Source of the DNA: RGIG8767 sp964386235
GTDB lineage: Bacteria > Bacillota > Clostridia > Lachnospirales > Lachnospiraceae
Reading direction: 5' to 3'
NCBI GenBank assembly: GCA_964386235.1
Contig: CAYLSH010000008.1
Span: forward strand, 1-46,531
Length of the DNA: 46,531 bases
The notes under the pieces were generated by a model. It made no database searches and had not been told where the DNA came from. It saw only the letters and a program-made list of their open reading frames with translations. Shown here in pieces: positions 23,481 through 31,030 of the stretch. The position numbers and the translations under genes were made by a program. Position 1 is the first letter of the stretch; each line of letters begins with the position of its first letter.

Positions 23481-24471
23481 CATTTATTATGGTGGCAGGG
23501 GATTAATGGATGATCCGACCCTGTATGTGATCAGCAAAATGCAGGAAGTACTGGAAGAACTGAATGTGAAAGTGGAACGCTTTATGTTGTATGAGTTAAA
23601 AAATTCGATTACAACGCTTCCACAGACATTAAAAGAAGCGGATGGAGTTATTTTGGCATCTACCGTGGAATGGTATGGGATCGGTGGCTATATGCAGCAG
23701 TTTTTAGACGCTTGCTGGTTGTATGGGGATAAAGAAAAGATCTCTCAGATCTATATGTGCCCTGTTGTTATGTCAACCACATCCGGAGAGCGAGAGGGCA
23801 AGATGCAACTGGCGGTCGCATGGGAAATATTAGGAGGAAAACCCTGTAGCGGCATCTGTGGTTATATGACGAATTTGTCCGAACTGGAAAACAATGAAGA
23901 TTATAATCAGTTGATTGAAAAGAAGGCAGAAAATGTATATCGTTCCATTAAGCAGAAGGTGGTAGCACTTCCCTGCAGCAATCAGGTTGTACAAAGGAAG
24001 GTATCCCTTACGCCCAATATTGATCTGACACCGCAGGAAACAGAACAATTATCCCAGTATGCGGCGGATGACAGTTATGTACAGCGTCAGAAGGAAGATA
24101 TACAGGAACTGGCAGATTTGTTCCGGGGAATGATGGACCAGGAAAAGCAGGGAAATGATAATTACGTTTCCCGATTTGAGAGTCATTTTCATCCCATAGC
24201 GGGTCTTAAGGCAACTTATAAAATTGCGGTGGAAGGAACCGGTCAGGTTATTGGTTTGCAGATCAGTGGAAGAGATTTGAAATGCCGGGAAGGATGGAGC
24301 GAAAAAGCGGATGTGGAAGCGCAGATCACGCAGGGTGCCATAAATGAGATTACGGCAGGCCGGATGACGTTCCAGAGGGCATTTATGGGCGGAGATATGA
24401 AGATGAAGGGCGATTTCAAACTGCTTCGTTCATTGGATGATGTTTTTGTATTTATGGAAGGAGAAAAGTAA
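23470..24471 (+). CDS. Flavodoxin/FMN-reductase-like protein fused to SCP2 domain
   Basis: 333 residues. The N-terminal 180 follow an NADPH-dependent FMN-reductase/flavodoxin fold (KVNIYYGGRGLMDDPTLYVI at the phosphate loop position, ADGVILASTVEWYGIGGYMQ, then VVMSTTSGEREG). The last 100 residues look like an SCP2 sterol-carrier domain (GLQISGRDLKCREGWSEKAD, then GRMTFQRAFMGGDMKMKGDF). SCP2 domains bind lipids or hydrophobic ligands, so an oxidoreductase acting on a hydrophobic substrate is possible, but this is inference. GTG 23470 is chosen because AAGGAGG at 23456-23462 is spaced for it; it overlaps the rhomboid stop codon. Its stop codon overlaps the next ATG (TAATG). Confidence 0.75.
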   Translation: MKVNIYYGGRGLMDDPTLYVISKMQEVLEELNVKVERFMLYELKNSITTLPQTLKEADGVILASTVEWYGIGGYMQQFLDACWLYGDKEKISQIYMCPVVMSTTSGEREGKMQLAVAWEILGGKPCSGICGYMTNLSELENNEDYNQLIEKKAENVYRSIKQKVVALPCSNQVVQRKVSLTPNIDLTPQETEQLSQYAADDSYVQRQKEDIQELADLFRGMMDQEKQGNDNYVSRFESHFHPIAGLKATYKIAVEGTGQVIGLQISGRDLKCREGWSEKADVEAQITQGAINEITAGRMTFQRAFMGGDMKMKGDFKLLRSLDDVFVFMEGEK

Positions 24472-24881
24472 TGAGAGACGACAATTGCATTTTTTGCAAA
24501 CTGGCAAATGGGGAGATCCCCACAAATTCCATCTATGAGGACGATCAATTTAATGTAATATTGGATGCAAGCCCGGCAACAAAGGGACATGCCCTTATTT
24601 TACCAAAGGAACACTATAAGAATATTTATGAACTTCCGGAAGATACAGCGGCTGAAACGATGAAGCTTGCCAAAAAGCTGGCAACGAAAATGACGGAGCG
24701 CCTGCATGCGGATGGATTTAATCTGGTTCAGAATAATAATGAAGTGGCAGGACAGACCGTATTCCATTTCCATATGCATCTGATTCCCCGTTATCAGGAG
24801 GATGGTCAGAAGATTGCATGGAATCCGACCAGCCCTTCAGCAGAGGATCTTGCCGGGATCCGCGAGACATTAGCTTTATAG
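24471..24881 (+). CDS. HIT family (HinT-like) nucleotide-binding protein
   Basis: A 136-residue cytosolic histidine-triad protein. The active-site motif HFHMHLIPR (His-x-His-x-His) near residue 99 is complete, and CIFCKLANGEIP at the N-terminus plus KGHALILPKEHYKN in the middle are typical of the HinT branch. HinT enzymes hydrolyse AMP-linked phosphoramidates; the physiological substrate is unclear in most bacteria. The ATG overlaps the preceding stop codon with GGAGAAAAG just upstream. It is the last gene of this rightward run and is followed by a hairpin shared with murG. Confidence 0.93.
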   Translation: MRDDNCIFCKLANGEIPTNSIYEDDQFNVILDASPATKGHALILPKEHYKNIYELPEDTAAETMKLAKKLATKMTERLHADGFNLVQNNNEVAGQTVFHFHMHLIPRYQEDGQKIAWNPTSPSAEDLAGIRETLAL

Positions 24882-24886
24882 AGGTA

Positions 24887-24922
24887 GCGCCTGCAATAAT
24901 CGGTGTTCGTTATTGCAGGCGC
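24887..24922. terminator. Hairpin between the convergent HIT and murG genes
   Basis: GCGCCTGCAATAA (24887-24899) and its exact reverse complement (24910-24922) enclose a 10-base loop. The following T-tract is weak on both strands, but its place between two converging genes suggests a bidirectional terminator. Confidence 0.7.
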
Positions 24923-24927
24923 TGTTA

Positions 24928-25992
24928 TTATCTTGTGGCGGCTTCGTTGATCAATTCCATAATCTTTGGAATTGCATTGATCTGACCGCTTTTATCCATG
25001 GTCTCTATATAATTTTGTTTATTCTGATATAACTCTCTTATCTTTTCAATCAGACAGAAACAATCCAATGCTTCTTCGCGAATCACGATGGAGAATCCCT
25101 GTTCTTCAAAGGAAGCTGCATTCAGAATCTGGTCTCCTCTGGATCCGACGGACAAAGGAATCAGGATATTGGGTTTTTTCAGTGCCAGAAGTTCACAAAT
25201 AGCATTGGCTCCGGCTCTTGAAACAACAATATCGGCTAATGCAAAAAAATCTTTTAATTCTGTTTTTACATATTCAAACTGTTTATATCCCGGAATGGAG
25301 AGCATCAGATTATCTACTTTGTCCTTGCCACACAGATGAAGGACCTGAAAATCTTCCAGTAATTTGGGTAAAGCTTCTCTTACGACCTGATTGATGCTGG
25401 CGGACCCCTGTGAGCCTCCTACTACCATGATAACCGGCTTATTGGCGGTGAAACCACAGGCTTCCAGTGCGGCAATGCGGTTGCCCTTTGTCAATTCCGC
25501 ACGAATGGGAGTACCCGTTAAAACCGCCTTGTTGGGAGGGAGATTTTTCAGGGTCTCGGGGAAATTGCAACATATCTTGTCTGCTAAAGGGATGCAGAGT
25601 TTGTTGGCAAGTCCCGGTGTCATATCGGATTCGTGTAATACACAGGGAATATGAAGGGAAGCAGCGGCTCTTACAACGGGAACGGAAACAAACCCACCCT
25701 TGCTGAAAACTACATCGGGGCGTAATTCCTTCAGGATTTTTCTGGCTTCACTATACCCTTTGATCACACGGAAGGGATCCGAAAAATTTTTAAGGTCAAA
25801 GTAGCGTCTGAATTTGCCGGTAGAAATTCCATAATACGGAATATCAAAATCCGGGATCAGTCTGCTTTCGATTCCTTCAAAGGACCCCATGTAGTGAATG
25901 TCATAACCTGCTTCGCGAAGTGCCGGAAGCAGCGCAATATTTGGTGTAACGTGACCGGCAGTACCGCCACCGGTTAATACTATTTTTTTCAT
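24928..25992 (-). CDS. murG: UDP-GlcNAc:lipid I N-acetylglucosaminyltransferase MurG
   Basis: Peripheral membrane GT28 glycosyltransferase that converts lipid I to lipid II in peptidoglycan synthesis, 354 residues. The first glycine loop, LTGGGTAGHVTPNIAL, is at the N-terminus. HESDMTPGLANK corresponds to the usual H-E-x-N-x-x-x-G-x-x-N region, with Asp in place of Gln/Asn. VVGGSQGSASIN and SRAGANAICELLALKKPNILIPL form the UDP-GlcNAc site. AGAGG precedes the ATG at 25992. It is not in a division (dcw) cluster here; instead it follows a TSCPD-domain gene on the same strand by about 18 bases, so it may be a stand-alone copy typical of Lachnospiraceae. Confidence 0.9.
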   Translation of the reverse strand: MKKIVLTGGGTAGHVTPNIALLPALREAGYDIHYMGSFEGIESRLIPDFDIPYYGISTGKFRRYFDLKNFSDPFRVIKGYSEARKILKELRPDVVFSKGGFVSVPVVRAAASLHIPCVLHESDMTPGLANKLCIPLADKICCNFPETLKNLPPNKAVLTGTPIRAELTKGNRIAALEACGFTANKPVIMVVGGSQGSASINQVVREALPKLLEDFQVLHLCGKDKVDNLMLSIPGYKQFEYVKTELKDFFALADIVVSRAGANAICELLALKKPNILIPLSVGSRGDQILNAASFEEQGFSIVIREEALDCFCLIEKIRELYQNKQNYIETMDKSGQINAIPKIMELINEAATR

Positions 25993-26010
25993 ATATCGGA
26001 AACCTCTTTA

Positions 26011-26256
26011 TTATGCATTCTGTAAAATCTGTTCTAAGCAGACTGCTAACTGATCCGGACAGGATGTTTTGCGTAATCCGCAGGTAATCCCTTTTAGGCG
26101 TTTGATCGCCTCCTGCGCATCCATACCTTCCACTAATGCGCACAGTCCCTTATGATTGCCGTCGCAGCCCCCTGTAAATCTGACAGAGCGAATAATATTT
26201 CCGTCCATTTCCACATCAATTGCAGAAGCACAAATACCGGTTGGTTTATATCTCAT
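26011..26256 (-). CDS. TSCPD domain protein
   Basis: An 81-residue protein of the TSCPD family (TIGR03905 type). The motif TSCPDQLAVCLEQIL lies near the C-terminus, and GGCDGNHKGLCALVEGM is in the middle. Three or four cysteines are spaced as in the C-terminal tail of some class II ribonucleotide reductases, where such domains occur; stand-alone copies are uncharacterised. GGGAAAGG precedes the ATG on the minus strand. It is first in a two-gene unit with murG, driven by the extended -10 promoter at 26333-26361. Confidence 0.85.
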   Translation of the reverse strand: MRYKPTGICASAIDVEMDGNIIRSVRFTGGCDGNHKGLCALVEGMDAQEAIKRLKGITCGLRKTSCPDQLAVCLEQILQNA

Positions 26257-26332
26257 AATAATAATCCTTTCCCATAATCTATGTATGATGTAAGGGTAAG
26301 TATGCCCTTAAATAATCGTTCGTTCCAGGCAA

Positions 26333-26361
26333 ATTATAGCAGAAACGGGAGTTTCTTTCCA
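26333..26361 (-). promoter_or_regulatory. Extended -10 promoter for TSCPD-murG, with operator-like repeat
   Basis: Read on the minus strand: TGGAAA (26356-26361), a 17-base spacer and TATAAT (26333-26338) preceded by TGC, an extended -10. An inverted repeat AGAAAC/GTTTCT (26341-26346 and 26351-26356) fills most of the spacer. A second small repeat, TAAGGG/CCCTTA (26291-26296 and 26305-26310), lies in the predicted leader. Confidence 0.6.
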
Positions 26362-26422
26362 TAGTTTGTCAAAAAAAGATGAAAAATAGAGAAACTTGCG
26401 ATGAATTGCGGGAGGGCAAATA

Positions 26423-26451
26423 TTGTTTCTAAAAAAACAATTCGTTATACT
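26423..26451 (+). promoter_or_regulatory. Sigma-A promoter for the membrane protein gene at 26479
   Basis: TTGTTT (26423-26428), 17-base spacer, TATACT (26446-26451), with the predicted start only about 20 bases before AAAGGAGG. Confidence 0.65.
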
Positions 26452-26478
26452 TTACCTTAATCATAAAGGAGGTTATTT

Positions 26479-27132
26479 ATGTTTAGTATTTTGCGGTACA
26501 GAATTATTATGAGTTTTGTTTTGATCCTATTTCTGGCAGCGGTGCTCTTATTGCTTATACTATGCCGTTTTTACAATACATTAATCACGGAGACAGAAAA
26601 TATGGCAGCTACGGATGAAAAAATTCTTTCCCGGTGCAAAAAGAAATTTTCCAATTGTTACAGGCTGCATAATGGGGTTTTGAACGTACCGGTTTTTGTG
26701 GACAGGTATCTTAGGAAAATCAAAATGGGTAAATTTACGGTAACAGTATGGAAACACCTGTCGGGACAATTTATGCTGGCATCTGTTTTTTTATCAGGTT
26801 GTGGTGCCTGTGTCGGCATTATGGATGGAAGGACCCTGGGAGAGATTTTACCCTTTTACATTATCAGTATGTTTGAACTTTATCTGTATTTTGTGGTGTC
26901 CGGGTGGGTTGACATCGAAGAAAAGAAGAGGACGTTGAAAATCAATCTGGTGGATTATCTGGAAAATCACATGGGGAATAAACTGGAGGATCTTAAGGAT
27001 AGCGTGAAACGCCTGAATGAAGTGGAGAATGGGTTTTGTGAGAAGGAAAAAACCGGATTTCAGGAAGCGGGTATGCGAAGCCTGAAGGAAAGGGCGGAGT
27101 TGGAGCAATTACTTCGGGAATTTTTGGCTTGA
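26479..27132 (+). CDS. Membrane protein of unknown function
   Basis: 217 residues, no family recognised. An N-terminal hydrophobic helix (about 9-30) precedes a basic cytoplasmic or external loop containing SRCKKKFSNCYRLHNGVLNV. Two more hydrophobic segments (about 93-112 and 119-141) follow, then a charged helical C-terminus (about 155-217) that could form a coiled coil (KLEDLKDSVKRLNEVENG). AAAGGAGG sets the ATG. It has its own promoter and no terminator before pgi, but pgi also has a strong promoter of its own whose -35 overlaps this gene's stop codon. Confidence 0.65.
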   Translation: MFSILRYRIIMSFVLILFLAAVLLLLILCRFYNTLITETENMAATDEKILSRCKKKFSNCYRLHNGVLNVPVFVDRYLRKIKMGKFTVTVWKHLSGQFMLASVFLSGCGACVGIMDGRTLGEILPFYIISMFELYLYFVVSGWVDIEEKKRTLKINLVDYLENHMGNKLEDLKDSVKRLNEVENGFCEKEKTGFQEAGMRSLKERAELEQLLREFLA

Positions 27133-27157
27133 AAAAGAGACCATACTTTGCTACACT
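27129..27157 (+). promoter_or_regulatory. Sigma-A promoter for pgi
   Basis: TTGAAA (27129-27134), 17-base spacer, TACACT (27152-27157). A second possible pair, TTGCTT (27162-27167) with TATAAG (27185-27190), also has a 17-base spacer but would start transcription inside the ribosome site. Confidence 0.65.
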
Positions 27158-27208
27158 TAATTTGCTTGTAAAACGATATTTTATTATAAGAAAAAAGGAG
27201 CAAAAGAA

Positions 27209-28558
27209 ATGGCAACTAAAGTTACATTTGATTATTCAAAAGCAGCACCTTTTGTTCAGGCTCATGAAGTTGACCTGATGAAAAAACTTACATTAGATGC
27301 AAAGGAACTTCTTGTTTCTAAAACAGGAGCAGGAAATGATTTCTTAGGATGGATCGACCTTCCTGTAGATTATGACAAAGAAGAGTTTGCCAGAATCAAA
27401 AAAGCAGCAGCCAAGATTCAGAGTGACTCAGAAGTATTATTGGTAATCGGTATCGGTGGCTCTTACCTTGGTGCAAGAGCAGCAATCGAATTTTTAAGAC
27501 ATGGTTTCTACAATATGGTAAGCAAAGAGATCCGCAAGACTCCGGAGATCTATTTTGTAGGTAACTCCATCAGTTCTACTTACCTTAAGAACTTAATCGA
27601 TGTGATCGGAGACAGAGATTTCTCCATCAACATGATCTCCAAATCCGGTACAACAACAGAACCTGCCATCGCATTCCGTGTATTAAAGGAAATGATGGAA
27701 AAGAAATACGGCAAAGAAGAAGCCGCTAAGAGAATTTATGCAACTACCGACAGACAGAAGGGCTCTTTAAAGGGACTTGCTACCGAAGAAGGATATGAAA
27801 CATTTGTAGTGCCGGATGATATCGGCGGACGTTTCTCCGTATTAACAGCAGTAGGTTTACTTCCTATCGCCGTATCCGGTGCGGATATTGATAAATTAAT
27901 GGAAGGTGCTGCAAGCGGAAGAGAACTGGCACTGAAAAATGATTTTGAAGAAAATGATGCATTACAGTATGCAGCACTTCGTAACATCATGTTAAGAAAA
28001 GGAAAAGCAATCGAGATCCTTTGCAACTATGAGCCGGCTATCCACTACGTGTCTGAATGGTGGAAACAGTTATATGGTGAAAGCGAAGGAAAAGATCAGA
28101 AGGGTATTTTCCCGGCAAGTGTGGACCTTACAACAGATCTTCATTCCATGGGACAGTTCATTCAGGACGGTGCCAGAAATATGTTTGAAACTGTTATCAA
28201 TGTTGAGAAATCCCGTGAAGAGATCATCATCGGTACAGAGCCGGTTGATCTGGACGGATTAAACTATCTGGCGGGAAAGACAGTGGATTTCGTAAACAAA
28301 TCTGCTATGAACGGTACAATCCTTGCTCACACAGACGGACAGGTTCCTAACTTTATGGTAAATGTACCGGAAATGAACGAGTTCTATTTAGGACAGTTAT
28401 TCTACTTCTTCGAATTTGCATGTGGTGTAAGCGGTTACTTATTAGGAGTAAACCCATTCAACCAGCCGGGTGTAGAAAGCTACAAGAAAAACATGTTTGC
28501 ATTACTTGGCAAACCGGGTTATGAAGCACAGAGAGAAGAATTACTCAAGAGATTATAA
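27209..28558 (+). CDS. pgi: Glucose-6-phosphate isomerase
   Basis: Cytosolic enzyme interconverting glucose-6-phosphate and fructose-6-phosphate. The sugar-phosphate-binding segment IGIGGSYLGARAAIEF lies near residue 82, SKSGTTTEPAIAFRVL near 145, and the C-terminal family signature region includes FNQPGVESYKKNMFALLG. The length of 449 matches the short Firmicute form. Codon use (frequent GGT, ATC, TAC and CTT) is more biased than in its neighbours, consistent with high expression. AAAAAAGGAG precedes the ATG. It is single-gene, bounded by a strong promoter and a textbook terminator. It links cellobiose-derived glucose phosphates to glycolysis. Confidence 0.97.
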   Translation: MATKVTFDYSKAAPFVQAHEVDLMKKLTLDAKELLVSKTGAGNDFLGWIDLPVDYDKEEFARIKKAAAKIQSDSEVLLVIGIGGSYLGARAAIEFLRHGFYNMVSKEIRKTPEIYFVGNSISSTYLKNLIDVIGDRDFSINMISKSGTTTEPAIAFRVLKEMMEKKYGKEEAAKRIYATTDRQKGSLKGLATEEGYETFVVPDDIGGRFSVLTAVGLLPIAVSGADIDKLMEGAASGRELALKNDFEENDALQYAALRNIMLRKGKAIEILCNYEPAIHYVSEWWKQLYGESEGKDQKGIFPASVDLTTDLHSMGQFIQDGARNMFETVINVEKSREEIIIGTEPVDLDGLNYLAGKTVDFVNKSAMNGTILAHTDGQVPNFMVNVPEMNEFYLGQLFYFFEFACGVSGYLLGVNPFNQPGVESYKKNMFALLGKPGYEAQREELLKRL

Positions 28559-28568
28559 TAAGAATCAG

Positions 28569-28596
28569 AAAAGGGGCGGGTAACCGCCCCTTTTTT
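28569..28596 (+). terminator. Intrinsic terminator after pgi
   Basis: GGGGCGG (28573-28579) pairs with CCGCCCC (28584-28590) across a GTAA loop, with AAAA before and six T residues after. Confidence 0.95.
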
Positions 28597-28626
28597 AGGC
28601 TTTTTCATAGGCATCAGGGAAAGAAT

Positions 28627-28685
28627 ATGATACAATAGGCGTGTGCTGTATCATTTGTTTTGTACGGCAGATAATAGGTTATAAT
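28627..28685 (+). promoter_or_regulatory. Promoter and operator-like repeat for the hydroxyacid dehydrogenase
   Basis: A perfect -10, TATAAT, lies at 28680-28685, with TTGTTT at 28655-28660 (19-base spacer, longer than ideal). Directly upstream of the -35, ATGATACA (28627-28634) and TGTATCAT (28647-28654) form an exact inverted repeat with a 12-base spacer, a plausible regulator site. Confidence 0.5.
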
Positions 28686-28711
28686 GGGACAAATGGAAAG
28701 GATGAATGAAA

Positions 28712-29671
28712 ATGAAAATAGTAATGTTGGACCGAAACAGCATCGGGATGGATATTGATGTTAGTATTTTTGCAAAATTGGGAGATTTTGAATACCATAA
28801 TACAGCGGATCCGGCGTCCATAAAGGAGTGGATCAAAGATGCAGAAGTGATCATCTTCAATAAGGTAAAAATGAACGAAGAGATGCTAGCAGATGCCCCA
28901 AATGTAAAATTATTATGTGTGACTGCAACCGGTTTTGATAACATCGATCTGGAATATGCGAAAAAAAGAGGAATCGCAGCCTGCAACGTCAGGGATTATT
29001 CGACTCCTGCCGTGGTTCAGCATACTTTCGCACTGGCGCTCAGCGTCCTTGAAAAAATCCGTTACTATGATGAATATGTAAAGTCCGGTGCGTATAGCGG
29101 ACAGACAGGATTTTCCCATTTTGAAAAGACCTATTTTGAATTACAGGGTAAAACATGGGGTATCATTGGTCTTGGAAACATAGGCAGGGGAGTTGCCAAA
29201 GTAGCAGAAGCATTCGGCTGCAAAGTAATCTTTTATTCGGCATCCGGAAACAACACAACTACGGATTATGAAAGAGTGGATTTTGATACTCTTTGTGCAC
29301 GGTCCGATATTTTATCCCTGCATTGCCCGCTTTCTGATAAGACCAGGGAGATCATGAATCTGGATGCTTTCCGCAAGATGAAAGAAAGTGCAATCCTGGT
29401 AAATGTGGCAAGGGGACCGGTTGTAAAGGAAGACGATCTTTACACCGCATTAACAGAAGGTATGATCGCCGGTGCGGGACTGGATGTTTTGAGTAAGGAA
29501 CCGATGACACCGGACAATCCGCTCGGAAAGATCAAGGACAGTGACAAACTGATTATTACACCTCATATGGCATGGGCAAGCACGGAAGCACGCACCCGTT
29601 GCATGGAGGAAATATATAAAAATATCGAGGCATTCTGTCAGGGAGAAAAAAGAAACCGACTGGATGTATAA
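28712..29671 (+). CDS. NAD-dependent D-2-hydroxyacid dehydrogenase
   Basis: 319 residues. The Rossmann motif WGIIGLGNIGRGVAKVAEAF lies near residue 150. The catalytic set is visible: Arg in VNVARGPVV near 235, Glu in LSKEPMTPDNP near 265, and His in ITPHMAWAS near 284. The family includes glycerate, phosphoglycerate, D-lactate and hydroxypyruvate enzymes; this one is closest in pattern to the glycerate/hydroxypyruvate group, but the substrate cannot be fixed by reading. ATG 28712 is preferred because AAGGA at 28698-28702 is spaced for it and the family usually starts MKIVxLD; ATG 28706 is an alternative. A PAP2 gene follows after 16 bases. Confidence 0.9.
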   Translation: MKIVMLDRNSIGMDIDVSIFAKLGDFEYHNTADPASIKEWIKDAEVIIFNKVKMNEEMLADAPNVKLLCVTATGFDNIDLEYAKKRGIAACNVRDYSTPAVVQHTFALALSVLEKIRYYDEYVKSGAYSGQTGFSHFEKTYFELQGKTWGIIGLGNIGRGVAKVAEAFGCKVIFYSASGNNTTTDYERVDFDTLCARSDILSLHCPLSDKTREIMNLDAFRKMKESAILVNVARGPVVKEDDLYTALTEGMIAGAGLDVLSKEPMTPDNPLGKIKDSDKLIITPHMAWASTEARTRCMEEIYKNIEAFCQGEKRNRLDV

Positions 29672-29687
29672 GTAAGTGGAGAATTTT

Positions 29688-30215
29688 ATGGAAATTCAGA
29701 TACTGAATCAGATTCAGAATATGAGAAGCCCCATCGGGGATCGGATTATGTGTTTTATTACGGGTTTGGGAAATGCAGGCTGGATCTGGATCGTGCTGGC
29801 AGCAGTTCTTCTGGCGTATCCGAAAACAAGAAAAACTGGTTGTATCGTGGCAGCAGCACTTATTTTTGATCTCATTCTATGCAATGGGATCTTAAAAAAT
29901 CTGATTGCCAGAACGAGACCGTTTGACATCAATACGGCAGTGGAACTGATCGTGAAGCGCCCCAAGGATTATTCGTTTCCGTCGGGGCATACGGCGGCAT
30001 CTTTTGCTGCAATAGGAGCACTTTTTTGGTCAGGACAGAAAAAACTGGGAATCGCAGCACTCGTATTGGGTATTCTGATCGCATTTTCCAGATTGTACCT
30101 GTATGTACATTTTCCGACCGACATTTTAGGCGGGATCGCGATCGGACTGCTAGCGGGATTTTGCGGATATACCTGTGTAAAAATGTATGAGAAAAAGTGC
30201 AGAAAAGAGGAATAG
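29688..30215 (+). CDS. PAP2-family membrane phosphatase
   Basis: 175 residues, about five membrane helices. The three-part phosphatase signature is complete: KNLIARTRPFD near residue 70, SFPSGHTAAS near 99 and SRLYLYVHFPTD near 140. Such enzymes dephosphorylate lipid phosphates such as undecaprenyl pyrophosphate or phosphatidic acid; which one is not decidable from sequence. AAGTGGAG at 29674-29681 supports the ATG at 29688; the GTG at 29676 lies within that site. It stands one base before the exonuclease gene. Confidence 0.92.
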   Translation: MEIQILNQIQNMRSPIGDRIMCFITGLGNAGWIWIVLAAVLLAYPKTRKTGCIVAAALIFDLILCNGILKNLIARTRPFDINTAVELIVKRPKDYSFPSGHTAASFAAIGALFWSGQKKLGIAALVLGILIAFSRLYLYVHFPTDILGGIAIGLLAGFCGYTCVKMYEKKCRKEE

Positions 30216-30216
30216 T

Positions 30217-30969
30217 ATGAAACTGATCTCATGGAATGTAAACGGGTTAAGAGCCTGTATGCAGAAAGGCTTTATGGACTTTTTTAACGAAACAGATGCG
30301 GATGTATTCTGTTTACAGGAAACAAAAATGCAGGCGGGACAATTGGATTTGGAACTGCCCGGCTATCATCAGTATTGGAATTATGCAGAAAAAAAAGGAT
30401 ATTCCGGGACGGCAATGTTTACAAAAAAAGAACCGCTCAGCGTGGCTTACGGAATCGGAGTGGAGGAACATGATCACGAAGGGCGTGTAATCACGGCAGA
30501 GTTTGAAGATTTTTATCTGGTAACTGTGTATACACCCAATTCACAGAGGGAACTGACCAGACTGGAATACCGGATGAAATGGGAAGAAGATTTTCTTGCT
30601 TACCTGAATGGATTAAAAGAAAAGAAACCGGTCATCTTTTGCGGGGATCTGAATGTGGCACATCGGGAAATCGACTTAAAGAATCCCAAGACCAATCATC
30701 ATAACGCCGGATTTACGGATGAGGAGAGAAATTGTTTTTCTAAAGTGTTGGAAAATGGTTATATCGATACATTCCGTCATTTTTATCCGGATGTGACGGG
30801 AATCTATTCGTGGTGGTCCTATATGTTTCAGTCACGTGCAAAGAATGCCGGCTGGCGTATTGATTATTTTGTGGCTTCAAAAGACATTCGGGACAGGCTT
30901 GCGGATGCGAAGATCCACACAGAGGTTATGGGATCGGACCACTGTCCGGTGGAACTGCTGTTGAAGTGA
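30217..30969 (+). CDS. exoA: Exodeoxyribonuclease III (AP endonuclease)
   Basis: Base-excision repair enzyme that nicks DNA at abasic sites, 250 residues. All motifs of the Xth family are present: SWNVNGLRAC at the N-terminus, CLQETKMQ near 34, GDLNVAHREIDLKNPK near 145, WWSYMFQSRAKNAGWRIDYF near 200 and SDHCPVELLL at the end. AGAGGAA is placed for the ATG at 30217, one base after the PAP2 stop codon. A longer reading from 30187 lies within PAP2 and has no site. The symbol follows the Bacillus name; xth is the enteric name. Confidence 0.96.
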   Translation: MKLISWNVNGLRACMQKGFMDFFNETDADVFCLQETKMQAGQLDLELPGYHQYWNYAEKKGYSGTAMFTKKEPLSVAYGIGVEEHDHEGRVITAEFEDFYLVTVYTPNSQRELTRLEYRMKWEEDFLAYLNGLKEKKPVIFCGDLNVAHREIDLKNPKTNHHNAGFTDEERNCFSKVLENGYIDTFRHFYPDVTGIYSWWSYMFQSRAKNAGWRIDYFVASKDIRDRLADAKIHTEVMGSDHCPVELLLK

Positions 30970-30977
30970 TTTTTTTA

Positions 30978-31006
30978 TAGACTTTTCGATAAAATCGTGC
31001 TATGTT
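30978..31006 (+). promoter_or_regulatory. Sigma-A promoter for proS
   Basis: TAGACT (30978-30983), 17-base spacer, TATGTT (31001-31006). The remaining leader is too short for a T-box. Confidence 0.55.
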
Positions 31007-31030
31007 GAATGCAAAGTGAGGAGTTAAGAT

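Noticed and set aside
30970..31030. T-box leader for proS
   Set aside because: Only 61 bases are available, with a promoter inside them; a T-box needs well over 150.
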